A DNA stretch of 64,000 bases from Chryseobacterium sp. CY350 (GTDB taxonomy: Bacteria > Bacteroidota > Bacteroidia > Flavobacteriales > Weeksellaceae): contig NZ_CP116034.1 of assembly GCF_027945075.1 (NCBI RefSeq), positions 2,294,001 through 2,358,000 of the forward strand, in the 5' to 3' direction. Numbering within the stretch: the stretch's first letter is position 1; each line of letters opens with the position of its first letter. The translations under genes and the position numbers were made by a program. This document shows, in pieces, positions 1 through 8,028 of this stretch. Below the pieces are notes generated by a model. The model was not told where the DNA came from. It searched no databases and worked only from the letters and a program-made list of their open reading frames with translations.

Positions 1-48
1 AATCCGGAAGATTATATGAAAACCAAATTTAATGATAACGGAAATTAG
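1..48 (+). CDS. 3' end of an unidentified gene (partial)
   Basis: The first 15 codons are open in frame 1 and end at a TAG at 46-48. Only the last residues are visible (ending KFNDNGN), so no function can be given. The next gene starts three bases after this stop, which suggests the two are co-transcribed. Confidence 0.45.
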   Translation, partial: NPEDYMKTKFNDNGN

Positions 49-51
49 ATT

Positions 52-1014
52 ATGAAATTAATAAATAACAGAATAAGATTATTGTTTAGATTATTTTTAA
101 TCTTTATGCTTATATCGTGCAGAGAGCAAGAAAAAAAAGATAATAATATAAAATCTATAAAGGAAGTGAAAATCCCTGATTTTCTCAGTCAAAAATATTT
201 TCATGGATATCAGCTAAGTCCCAACTCTGATTTTCCTATATATATGCATACTGACAATAGTATAGGAGAGTTTACTGTAAATTTTTTAAATAAAAACACT
301 GAAAAACAAAAAGAGTGGTTTGATTTTGACGCCAAAAACAATGTGTTTTCTGAAGATGAACAAGACGATAACTACTTTAAACAAATTAATTTATTAATAA
401 AAAAAAGACTCGAAAACAATCTTTCTGAATATAATATGATAACTGAATATATTCCGAAGAAGTTTTTTACTAAAAAAAATGAATATAAATATCCATATAA
501 AAAATATTTCTATTTATATGTTTCCAGTAATAAATCTTGGAAATTAATAAATACTAAAACAGTAAAAAATGTGAATGAAAATATTACTTCCCTCCAAAAT
601 TTTAATTCTTTAATTAAAAATTTAACAACCAAAATTCAACCCTTACAAACAAATACAAGTCAAATAAGCAATTGGAAAGGAGTTTATCATGTAGATATTG
701 ATTATGGAAAATTAGATAAATTCTCTGAAATTTCTATTAATTATTCTATTGAAATTAAAGATTCGGAATGTACTTTTTCGGGAATGGGATATAAAACATA
801 TTTTATTGATTTGTGTAAAATAGAGCCTAAAAATGATACTTTAGTCTTGAAGTATCTAAAAACTATTGATGGAGATGGTTTCACTAATCATTCAGATATT
901 GATGTTTTAGGTATAATAACCCATAAGAATAATGTGTATTATTTAAAAAGTCCTATCGTAGGAGATTTAAAATGGAATTATAATACAAACTTGAAATTAA
1001 CTAAAACGAAATAA
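52..1014 (+). CDS. Putative lipoprotein of unknown function
   Basis: A 320-residue protein with a lipoprotein signal: charged start, hydrophobic stretch from about residue 10 to 22, and a lipobox-like LISC with the cysteine near residue 23. It should therefore be a lipid-anchored envelope protein. The rest is lysine-, asparagine- and tyrosine-rich with no motif I recognise. The C-terminal third (from about residue 208, starting WKGVYHVD) looks like a small beta-rich domain, and the second domain of the broken lipoprotein downstream also begins with a Gly-x-Trp motif, but I cannot show homology. It is very AT-rich. It precedes a decayed cell-wall-hydrolase-like remnant, so an immunity or accessory role in a toxin island is possible; that is inference only. 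Confidence 0.6.
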   Translation: MKLINNRIRLLFRLFLIFMLISCREQEKKDNNIKSIKEVKIPDFLSQKYFHGYQLSPNSDFPIYMHTDNSIGEFTVNFLNKNTEKQKEWFDFDAKNNVFSEDEQDDNYFKQINLLIKKRLENNLSEYNMITEYIPKKFFTKKNEYKYPYKKYFYLYVSSNKSWKLINTKTVKNVNENITSLQNFNSLIKNLTTKIQPLQTNTSQISNWKGVYHVDIDYGKLDKFSEISINYSIEIKDSECTFSGMGYKTYFIDLCKIEPKNDTLVLKYLKTIDGDGFTNHSDIDVLGIITHKNNVYYLKSPIVGDLKWNYNTNLKLTKTK

Positions 1015-1035
1015 TTTGAGATAAAAATTCCAAAC

Positions 1036-1275
1036 ATCACTTTACGATAAATTTTTACCAAAATTAGGATTTACAGAAATTACTACTACAAGTTATACTC
1101 CTGTAAAAGGTGATATTCGGTTACACAAAGTATTCCAGGTCATGTTCACGGGCATATTTGTATGTATAATGGCAATCAATGGTTATCAGATTTTAAGCAA
1201 AGAGACATGTGGCCGGGTCCTGGATATAGAAAAAATCCCCCAAGATATAATATATATATATATAGATGGAAATAA
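1036..1275 (+). pseudogene. Remnant of papain-like (NlpC/P60 or CHAP-type) hydrolase, frameshifted
   Basis: No intact frame exists here, but two consecutive frames read as one protein tail. From about 1036 to 1120 one frame gives LYDKFLPKLGF and later YTPVKGDI. After a shift near 1120-1130 another frame gives GHVHGHICMYNG, then QWLSDFKQRDMW and GYRK, ending at a TAA at 1273-1275. The pattern Gly-Asp-Ile, then Gly-His-Ile-x-Met-Tyr-Asn-Gly, then Trp-x-Ser-Asp-Phe is what I associate with the C-terminal half of papain-like peptidoglycan amidases used as polymorphic toxins. The 5' part with the catalytic cysteine is absent. A (TA)n tract at about 1247-1263 may have slipped and lengthened the tail. 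The family is inferred from motifs by eye. Confidence 0.5.
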
Positions 1276-1286
1276 AATTAAATAAA

Positions 1287-2193
1287 ATGAACATTAAAAG
1301 TTACTCATTCTTCTTCTAATCAGTGTTTCACTACAAGCATGCAGTCAAACACCAACTAGTAAGCCAAGCTCGAAAATTATAATTTCACAAAATAATAATG
1401 AGATAGTAAAAGAATTAACAATTTTCTATAACAAGTATTTTTCCGAGATGGAAAACACCGGTAAAGCAAGTGAGAAAAATCTTGATTTACTTCGGCAGAA
1501 ATATCTGTCTCAAAAATTATATGAGAAATTAAAAAATATAGATTTAGACTATGACGCTATTATAAATGGTCAGGACATTGATCCTAATTGGAAAAAAACG
1601 CTTAGTATTAAATATATAAAAGAAGAAAATTTATATGAGGCTTGTACAGTAAACGGTTTTGATAATTCAAAAAATTGCACACTTTTAAAAGTAGAAAAAT
1701 CTAAACCGGATACAAAATTTATGATATTAAAGTCAAAAATATAAGTAGTCTATTAAGTTATTCAGATGATGGGGAAGAAAATGATAATATAAATGAAAAT
1801 GTTAATGCGGAATTCTCTGTTAATGGTGAATGGCGAATAAATTGCGGAGATGGAGTCGCCAGTATAACAATTAAAGATAAGGAAGCTTCTCTGGTTGTTT
1901 TATCTAATCAAATCTATATCAAATTGGTTGAAACTAAAAGATATGATTTTGAAAAAGGTATTGCCTACAAATTAAAAATAATCCCTGAAGACAGTGGTAA
2001 TTTCGGGGCAAAATTACCTTGGAATGAATATTTAAATGATCAGTCTATTGCTTACATAAAAGTAGTTGATGAAAACACACTTAAATTTTATTGGTATGGT
2101 TTCTATAATAAAAAGACAAAAAAAAGAGAAATGACGGACTGTGAATTTATTCAAGAAAGTAACAATAAAGAAGTTATTTTAAAAAAAATGTGA
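1287..2193 (+). pseudogene. Two-domain lipoprotein broken by two frameshifts (DUF3828-like first domain)
   Basis: The ATG at 1287 opens MNIK and then hits a stop, but the adjacent frame continues with a clean lipoprotein signal (LLLISVSLQAC). A single-base loss in the A run near 1296-1300 would join them. That frame stays open to 1744. A second frame open from 1705 gives TGYKIYDIKVKNI and runs to the stop at 2193, so a second shift near 1700-1710 splits the protein again. Repaired, it would be about 300 residues: signal and lipobox, an alpha/beta domain resembling DUF3828-type lipoproteins (residues about 30-140), then a beta-rich domain starting NGEWRINCGDG. The fragments 1448-1744 and 1924-2193 are not independent genes. 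Sequencing error is an alternative to true decay. Confidence 0.55.
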
Positions 2194-2467
2194 AGATTGA
2201 TATTCAAATTAAAATAAACTCATTGCAACTACAGATTCCAACGCAAAAAGAAAAATGAAATAATACTGTAACAACAGTATGATCCTCAGCAAAGCATTGA
2301 CTTCACAAGATGTAAAGAAAACAGGTTTTGAAATAGAAAGTTAAACCTCATTTTTTTTATATGCTTCTTATATACACATAAAAGTATATCAAGAATTATA
2401 GTAGTTTTTAGATTATTGGAGACAAAAATAAAATTCTTCCTATTTTGCGAGCATCTATTTAATCAAT
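2194..2467. other. Gene-free stretch with a possible coding remnant
   Basis: No full gene is visible. A 21-codon open stretch at 2279-2344 (MILSKALTSQDVKKTGF and on) has the look of a protein C-terminus and may be another remnant of the decayed patch to its left. The last 60 bases are the AT-rich leader of the next gene. Confidence 0.3.
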
Positions 2468-3172
2468 ATGAAACCAAAAGCCATCTTCAACTGGAGCAGC
2501 GGAAAAGATTCTGCGCTTGCTCTGTACAAAACTTTGAAAGAAGACAAATTTGAGATTACTTCTTTGCTGACAAGCATTAATAAAGAATTTCAGAGAATTT
2601 CTATGCACGGCGTTCACGTTTCGTTATTGGAAAAGCAAGCCGCAAGTTTAGATTTCAAATTAATTAAAATGGAACTTCCACAGGAACCGTCTATGGAAGA
2701 ATATTCCGAAATTATGAATAAAACGATGACCGAAATAAAATCTCAAGGCGTTACTCATTCTATTTTTGGCGATATTTTTCTGGAAGATTTAAGAAAATAC
2801 CGAGAAGATCAGTTAAAAACAATCGGGATAGAAGCCGTTTTCCCACTTTGGAAAAAAAATACATCAGACCTCATCAGAGAATTTTTAGATCTCGGTTTTA
2901 AAACCATTGTCACCTGCGTCAACGAAACCTATCTCGACAAAAGTTTTGCCGGAAGAATTATTGATGAAAATTTCATTAAAGATTTACCCAAAAACGTAGA
3001 TCCGTGCGGCGAAAACGGAGAATTTCACACGTTTACTTTCGACGGACCAATTTTTAAAAATCCGGTTCATTTTAAAATTGGTGAAATAGTAAAGAAAACT
3101 TACCCAAAACCGAAGTCCGATGTACTCGATGTCGATGGAGAATATGTGTTTTGGTTTTGCGATTTGATTTAA
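2468..3172 (+). CDS. Dph6-like diphthine--ammonia ligase family PP-loop ATPase
   Basis: A 234-residue alpha-hydrolase (PP-loop) protein. The PP-loop SSGKDS is at residues 10-15, which binds the phosphates of ATP. A second family feature is the GDIFLEDLRKYRE region near residue 112. The length matches bacterial members of the diphthine--ammonia ligase family. In eukaryotes and archaea Dph6 amidates diphthine on elongation factor 2; bacteria have no diphthamide, so the true substrate here is unknown, and a role as an ATP-dependent amide-forming enzyme is inferred. It stands alone, with 50 bases before the next gene on the same strand. Confidence 0.8.
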   Translation: MKPKAIFNWSSGKDSALALYKTLKEDKFEITSLLTSINKEFQRISMHGVHVSLLEKQAASLDFKLIKMELPQEPSMEEYSEIMNKTMTEIKSQGVTHSIFGDIFLEDLRKYREDQLKTIGIEAVFPLWKKNTSDLIREFLDLGFKTIVTCVNETYLDKSFAGRIIDENFIKDLPKNVDPCGENGEFHTFTFDGPIFKNPVHFKIGEIVKKTYPKPKSDVLDVDGEYVFWFCDLI

Positions 3173-3222
3173 GATCTAAAGAAATCTTTATCTTTACCTC
3201 TATCTTTAAAAACAACAAATTA

Positions 3223-4323
3223 ATGATCAAAAAAATCTTTTTTTTCTTTCTGATTGCCGCTACAATTTTTTCCTGCCAAAAAACTGAAATAGCACAGTCA
3301 AAAATAGTTGATAAAAATGCGATCGCTGATTCAGCGGTCAATGTCTACAAAACAAAACTTTACAAAAAACAGATTGATTCAGTTTTTGGTAAATACAATT
3401 TCAATGGAAGTGTGGCCATTTTTAAAGACTCAGTTACACTATACAGGAAAAATAATGGCTTTTCAGATTTTAAAGTAAAGAATAAGATTGACAATCAGAC
3501 GATTTTTGCAATCGGATCTGTTTCCAAACAATTCACAGCTGTCATGATTTTGTTGGAAATGGAAAATGGAAAGCTGAGTTTAGAAGATAAAGTGTCGAAA
3601 TATTTAAAAGAATTTCATTCTAATGGATATGAAAATATCACCATTCATCAGCTTTTGAATCACACTTCGGGATTAAATAATTTTGGAGAAAAACTCATTT
3701 TTAAAATTGGTTCAGGTTTTAATTATTCCAATGATGGTTTTAATGCTTTAGGCAAAATCATTGAAAATGTTTCCGGGAAATCTTATGATCAAAATGTGAC
3801 AGATCTTTTTAAAAAGGTCGGAATGAAAAACTCTTCAACAGGAAATATATTTGAAGGTGAGAATTTCGCCGGAGCCTATCTTGGAAATGCTAAAAATTTT
3901 GAGAAAATCGCCAATATGCCGAAAAGATTAGGAAATAAAGAAATAGGAATTGCCGCGGGCGGAATTCTTTCAACAATCGATGATCTTCATCTGTGGAACA
4001 ACCTGCTGTATTCGGGAAAAATTATAAAACCCGAAACTTTAAAAAAATTCTTAAACAAAAGTGCTGAAAGACAGCATCAGATTTTTGGGAAAATGGGTTA
4101 TGGTTACGGAATTATGATGAACATCGGAAAACCTTTAGCTTATTTTCACAGCGGATATATTAAAGGATCACCTTCGCTAAATATTTATTATCCGGAAACA
4201 AAAACTTCGGTGATTATTCTATCGAACATTGCCGATGAAGAAAAAGGAAAAAGCGCAACTTTTAAACCTCATCGTGAGATTAAAAATTTCACGGATATGA
4301 TGGAAAATGTTTCTCTAGATTAA
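3223..4323 (+). CDS. Serine hydrolase lipoprotein, class C beta-lactamase/PBP-like
   Basis: From the ATG at 3223 the protein is 366 residues and begins with a lipoprotein signal (ATIFSC, Cys18). An upstream in-frame start at 3151 would bury this signal, so 3223 is preferred. The beta-lactamase domain shows SVSK (Ser99 to Lys102) as the SxxK nucleophile motif, an YSN motif at about residue 167 as the YxN element, and HSG near residue 310 in the place of KTG. These are the hallmarks of the class C/AmpH/esterase superfamily that acts on peptidoglycan peptides, esters or D-amino-acid compounds; whether it hydrolyses beta-lactams cannot be told. Its stop directly abuts the stop of the convergent gene with no spacer. 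Confidence 0.85.
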   Translation: MIKKIFFFFLIAATIFSCQKTEIAQSKIVDKNAIADSAVNVYKTKLYKKQIDSVFGKYNFNGSVAIFKDSVTLYRKNNGFSDFKVKNKIDNQTIFAIGSVSKQFTAVMILLEMENGKLSLEDKVSKYLKEFHSNGYENITIHQLLNHTSGLNNFGEKLIFKIGSGFNYSNDGFNALGKIIENVSGKSYDQNVTDLFKKVGMKNSSTGNIFEGENFAGAYLGNAKNFEKIANMPKRLGNKEIGIAAGGILSTIDDLHLWNNLLYSGKIIKPETLKKFLNKSAERQHQIFGKMGYGYGIMMNIGKPLAYFHSGYIKGSPSLNIYYPETKTSVIILSNIADEEKGKSATFKPHREIKNFTDMMENVSLD

Positions 4324-5052
4324 TTATTCAGCTTCTGAAAATTTGATATAATCCTGAATTTTTTCTAAAGCTTTGTTATGCTCAAATAAATTAATTGATC
4401 CAAAAATCAACATAATATGTGCTAAAAAAGGAATTAAAATCGTCAGTATAACAGTTATATGATCAACAGGCAAATCAGTTCTAAAAAAGTTATACGCAGA
4501 AGTACCATTATGCATAATAATCTGTGCCGTTGAAGAAATACAAGCGATAAGTATCATATTATTTTGCTGATACATCGTATAAAATGATTTACCTCTATAC
4601 TTATTATCTATTCGAAAAAACTTTCTCTTATTGTAATGGAAAATCCAGAGTGCGAGCGGAACAGCGAAGACTAATCCGTTTTGTATTTTAAATAGAATTC
4701 CATAAAACTCCGGAGTTTTCGAAATATAAATAGCAAATAAATTAACAATAAAAAGCACAATAGCAATTAGGATTGACCTTTTAAGAATACTGTTAAACTT
4801 TGCTTTTACAATGTTTTTTTCCAATACAGATACTTCTCCTGTATAAAACATAAAATACTTCGTCATTTTAAATTCCGGTTCCCATGCGATTTTAGTTTTA
4901 AAAAAAGCCTCATCGAAACTCAGATTTTCACGAATCTGAAGATCTGACACCTGTGAAATCATATGATCGCGGACTTCTAACAGAATATCAAGTGGAAGTT
5001 TGTTTAAAATAAGATAGTCTTCTATTTGCTTTTGCTGCGCCGAGTTTATCAT
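4324..5052 (-). CDS. Membrane protein with N-terminal helical HAAS-like domain, paralogue of its neighbour
   Basis: Last gene of the PadR operon. I chose the ATG at 5052 (MINSAQQKQIEDYL) because it aligns with the first residues of the upstream paralogue; an ATG at 5064, touching the previous stop, would add four residues. The first 65 residues are helical and match the neighbour (LSFDEAFFKTKIAWEPEF against LSFQEAFLETKIGWQYEL). Four hydrophobic segments follow between about residues 90 and 230. A short helical arm plus membrane sensor next to PadR is the arrangement described for HAAS/DUF1700 proteins, so a sensing or permease-like role is inferred. It ends exactly where the convergent hydrolase gene ends. 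Confidence 0.6.
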   Translation of the reverse strand: MINSAQQKQIEDYLILNKLPLDILLEVRDHMISQVSDLQIRENLSFDEAFFKTKIAWEPEFKMTKYFMFYTGEVSVLEKNIVKAKFNSILKRSILIAIVLFIVNLFAIYISKTPEFYGILFKIQNGLVFAVPLALWIFHYNKRKFFRIDNKYRGKSFYTMYQQNNMILIACISSTAQIIMHNGTSAYNFFRTDLPVDHITVILTILIPFLAHIMLIFGSINLFEHNKALEKIQDYIKFSEAE

Positions 5053-5064
5053 TTCTAAAAACAT

Positions 5065-5676
5065 TTAAATTAAAACATTTACTTTTTTACTTCTGAAATA
5101 CAACAATTGAATTTGTACCAACATGCCGTACATTGTAAAAACTTTGGCCATTCCGAAATCGTAGAAATATAAATTTTGAGAAAAATATCCTACTGCTAAA
5201 AATAAAATACATCCTACAATAAGATTTCTTATAATCAAAGGATGAAAACTTACTTCAATATATTCTCTGAACTTCATTTTTTTTAATGCAAAATTGTACA
5301 AAAGCATAGAAAAACAAAATACAGCTAAACACGCTTGGATGATGTAGAAATAATCATTTAAAAATAAAAATGCACCCAAACCAAGCATAGAAAGACTAAT
5401 TGAAGATAGAATAATGTTTCTAAATCTAGACTTTAAAACTGTTTTTTCAATTCTGGCGATTCTTTTGAATGACAAAATATCAGCCTTTACCATTTCCAGC
5501 TCGTATTGCCAACCGATTTTAGTTTCTAGAAATGCTTCCTGAAAACTAAGATTAGTTTGCATCAATGCTAAGATCTGAACCACAAAATGATCATAAATTT
5601 CATTAAAAATAGCAGAACTCAACTTTTTTTTCTGAAGAAAAGCTTTTATCTCGTTTTCCTGATGAATGGTTATCAT
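5065..5676 (-). CDS. Membrane protein with N-terminal helical HAAS-like domain
   Basis: A 203-residue protein whose start overlaps the PadR stop by four bases (ATGA), so the two are translationally coupled. Residues 1-65 form a helical, charged domain shared with the next gene; residues about 85-195 hold four hydrophobic membrane segments. The paralogous pair probably arose by tandem duplication and may work as a heterodimer. No enzymatic motif is visible. PadR-linked membrane proteins of this layout usually sense membrane or envelope stress, but that is inference from context and not shown by the sequence. Confidence 0.6.
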   Translation of the reverse strand: MITIHQENEIKAFLQKKKLSSAIFNEIYDHFVVQILALMQTNLSFQEAFLETKIGWQYELEMVKADILSFKRIARIEKTVLKSRFRNIILSSISLSMLGLGAFLFLNDYFYIIQACLAVFCFSMLLYNFALKKMKFREYIEVSFHPLIIRNLIVGCILFLAVGYFSQNLYFYDFGMAKVFTMYGMLVQIQLLYFRSKKVNVLI

Positions 5677-5996
5677 ATATTAAAAATGGTATTTAGATTA
5701 AATAAGTAAGTTTTCATTTCGGTTTCCTGCGCAGCCTGTTGCTTTTTTCCTTTTTCGGTTAACAGATAATATTTTCGGTCTCTTCCGTTTATTTTCTGAA
5801 TTTCGGAAGTAATTATACCGTCACCTTCCAATTTATGAAGTAAAGGATATAGTGCTCCTTCCGTCATTTCCAACTCGCCTTCCGTGAGTTCTTTTGCGCG
5901 TTGAGTCATTTGGTAGCCATACATTTTCACCTCTTTTGAAAGTAATTTCAAAATGATATTTTGTAATGTTCCTTTGTAAAGACTATTTTTTTTCAA
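5673..5996 (-). CDS. PadR family transcriptional regulator
   Basis: A 107-residue winged-helix protein: helix-turn-helix in residues about 8-60 and the wing with EGDGIITSE and GRDRKYYLLTEKGK at 60-85, which is the classical PadR signature (YPLLHKLEGDG). The length is that of the short PadR-s2 subgroup. It is the first gene of a three-gene operon with two membrane proteins, and near-perfect TATGTATA half-sites lie just upstream, so autorepression is likely. The ligand is unknown. Confidence 0.9.
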   Translation of the reverse strand: MKKNSLYKGTLQNIILKLLSKEVKMYGYQMTQRAKELTEGELEMTEGALYPLLHKLEGDGIITSEIQKINGRDRKYYLLTEKGKKQQAAQETEMKTYLFNLNTIFNI

Positions 5997-6006
5997 ATCT
6001 TATTTT

Positions 6007-6044
6007 TATACATAACAAATCTATGTATAATTTTCTTATGTATA
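6007..6044. promoter_or_regulatory. Candidate PadR operator: three TATGTATA half-sites at 15-bp spacing
   Basis: TATACATA at 6007-6014 is the exact inverted partner of TATGTATA at 6022-6029 (8-bp arms, 7-bp spacer). A third TATGTATA lies at 6037-6044 in the same orientation as the second. The site sits 11-48 bases upstream of the PadR start and in the divergent promoter region of the gene at 6085. PadR proteins commonly bind ATGT-N8-ACAT-like palindromes, which fits. Confidence 0.6.
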
Positions 6045-6084
6045 GAATTTTAATCAATAATTTTAAAAAGTATATTTTTACAGC

Positions 6085-6612
6085 ATGAAAAAAATGTATT
6101 TCATCGCCATTTATCCGCCTCAGAAAATCATTGATGAAGTGAAGGTTTTCAAAGAAGATTTAGCTTTAAATTATAATAATTCAAAAGCATTAAAAAATGA
6201 TGCTCACATCACTTTATTTCAACCTTTTGAAAGAGAACTGAATTTAGAAAATGATATTCATGTGGCATTTCATAAAATTGACACCAACATTTCGCCTTTT
6301 GAAATTACATTAAATGGTTTTGGAAGTTTCCCCAATGCTAAAAATCCTGTTTTGTATGTAAAGCCCGAGGAAAATGAGCAGTTAAAAGATTTACAATTAA
6401 AGGTGAAAGAGATATTTAGTTATAAAAATTATTCTTTTCATCCTCATGTTACTGTTGGTTATAGAGACTTAACCTGGGAAAAATATATGGAAGCGTGGGA
6501 AGTTTATAAGGAAAAAGAATTTAAAACTAAATTCTTCGTTGACAAGATAATTTTGCTTCGCCACGATGGAAAATGGGTTCCTGTTGCAGAAAAGAAACTC
6601 TCAAAAGAATAA
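6085..6612 (+). CDS. 2'-5' RNA ligase/2H phosphoesterase family protein
   Basis: A 175-residue protein with the two HxTx motifs of the 2H phosphoesterase superfamily: HITL with His41 and Thr43, and HVTV with His121 and Thr123. These histidines form the active site that opens or hydrolyses 2',3'-cyclic phosphates in the LigT/ThpR family. The length is normal. It is divergent from the PadR operon and shares the intergenic operator candidate, so it may be co-regulated. The natural RNA substrate is unknown. Confidence 0.85.
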   Translation: MKKMYFIAIYPPQKIIDEVKVFKEDLALNYNNSKALKNDAHITLFQPFERELNLENDIHVAFHKIDTNISPFEITLNGFGSFPNAKNPVLYVKPEENEQLKDLQLKVKEIFSYKNYSFHPHVTVGYRDLTWEKYMEAWEVYKEKEFKTKFFVDKIILLRHDGKWVPVAEKKLSKE

Positions 6613-6647
6613 AAAAACCGACCTGTGAAAAGTCGGTTTCTTTTTAT
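6613..6647 (+). terminator. Rho-independent terminator
   Basis: Hairpin AAACCGAC (6615-6622) with GTCGGTTT (6632-6639), loop of nine bases, followed by a T-rich run. It directly follows the stop of the 2H phosphoesterase gene and an A-run on the other side could let it serve the convergent peptidase gene too. Confidence 0.85.
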
Positions 6648-6661
6648 TAATTTTAAATTTT

Positions 6662-8026
6662 TTATTCTTTAATGATCTTCTGAGATATTATTAAACTTTT
6701 ATTCTCAGTTGCAGCCATCGTATAAACTCCGGAAGGAAGATCTGCAATATTAACGTAGATCGTTTTAGAATCTTTCAGTTCAAATTGTACGGCAATCATT
6801 TTTCCTGATGCATCATAAAGATTTATTTTTAAACTTTTGTTAAAATCAGATTTTCCTCTGATGAAAAATTCTGTATTTGCAGGATTCGGGTAAATTGTAA
6901 ATCTTCTTTCTTCTGATTTTATCTCAGAAGTACCCAAGCTGCCTTTATTTAAAGTCCAGGAAACGTTGGTAAAATGCACCGTATTGTGACTGTCGGTTTT
7001 CACCAGCGCAGTGTTATCCGTGACCGAAAAAAGAAGCGTGTTATTTCCCGTATTGAGCTGAGCCGGAGTAATCGTTAAGGTACTAGCTGTTGCCGGAAGA
7101 GAAGTTCCGTTCAGCGTCCACGTATTAACTAAGGTATTGGGTATCGGAAGAATTTCGTTTACCGTAAAAGTAATATTTGAATTTGCACTCACGGTGCTTG
7201 TATTAGCAGGAGTGTAAGAATCTACAGGCGAAACCAGTGAATGAATTTTTTCGATAATTCTCTCTTTACAAACCGAGCAAAATTGCTGATTGAGATATCT
7301 CATCTCACAGCTTTGATGAGGTCTGAACCAAGATGGGCTTTCGGTGTAAGGATAAACTCCGATCGAATTTAAACCCACCCAGTTTTTCCATTTTATAGTG
7401 GCAGGGTTTGAAGTTTGGGTTTTATTTGGGGATTCGCCGGAACCTGCGAACCAATATTCATCGGCCAGATTTCCAAATGAGTGACCTAGCTCATGCACAA
7501 CGATTTCGTTTGCTGCCGTAGCCAATGACGCAAAAGCATACGTACCGCCACAACCGCCATATTCTGTAGAGTTTCCAAGAACGTAGGTGATGTCATAATC
7601 CGGAACATTGGCGGCTAAAACCTGAGCAACTTTATTTGGTGTATAGCTGTAAATACATCTGTGAACATTAACATCAAATGTAGATCCTAAATAATTGTTA
7701 GGATTTGATACGGGAATTATCGGCTCCGTAACATCAGTAGCCGTGCCGGGATGCTTCACTCCTGTATCTGTAGAAATTACTTTCACAGCATACGCATTAA
7801 AATAATTTTTATATTCTGTGTAAGGACTTTTTGTAAAAAGATAATCAACCGTATTTTGTGCCGAAGTTACAAAAGCGGGGAGTTGAGCGACCGTAAAACC
7901 ATCTCCCAAAACAGCGATATTGATTCTCTTATCATTTGATCCGCTCTGCAATAACGGTACAGTGTCGAAAGTCTGAGAAAAGCACAGTGAGCTGCTCATC
8001 AAAAGAATTGGTAAATATTTTTTCAT
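6662..8026 (-). CDS. Secreted M64-family metallopeptidase with T9SS sorting domain
   Basis: A 454-residue secreted protein with a signal peptide (residues 1-17, ending LCFSQ). The zinc motif HELGH is at residues 178-182 and continues GNLADEYW, the arrangement seen in the M64 (IgA peptidase-type) family, where a later Asp/His completes zinc binding. The catalytic domain covers about 20-260, a linker beta-domain follows, and residues about 375-454 are a type A T9SS C-terminal domain (YPNPAN start, SGVYTMAA, final KIIKE). It should be exported across the outer membrane and released or anchored at the surface. It forms an operon with the small secreted protein two bases upstream. Substrate is unknown; IgA cleavage should not be assumed. 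Confidence 0.85.
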   Translation of the reverse strand: MKKYLPILLMSSSLCFSQTFDTVPLLQSGSNDKRINIAVLGDGFTVAQLPAFVTSAQNTVDYLFTKSPYTEYKNYFNAYAVKVISTDTGVKHPGTATDVTEPIIPVSNPNNYLGSTFDVNVHRCIYSYTPNKVAQVLAANVPDYDITYVLGNSTEYGGCGGTYAFASLATAANEIVVHELGHSFGNLADEYWFAGSGESPNKTQTSNPATIKWKNWVGLNSIGVYPYTESPSWFRPHQSCEMRYLNQQFCSVCKERIIEKIHSLVSPVDSYTPANTSTVSANSNITFTVNEILPIPNTLVNTWTLNGTSLPATASTLTITPAQLNTGNNTLLFSVTDNTALVKTDSHNTVHFTNVSWTLNKGSLGTSEIKSEERRFTIYPNPANTEFFIRGKSDFNKSLKINLYDASGKMIAVQFELKDSKTIYVNIADLPSGVYTMAATENKSLIISQKIIKE

Positions 8027-8028
8027 GA

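Noticed and set aside
3151-3222. Longer N-terminus for the serine hydrolase
   Set aside because: It overlaps the previous gene and would put the lipoprotein signal in the interior of the protein.
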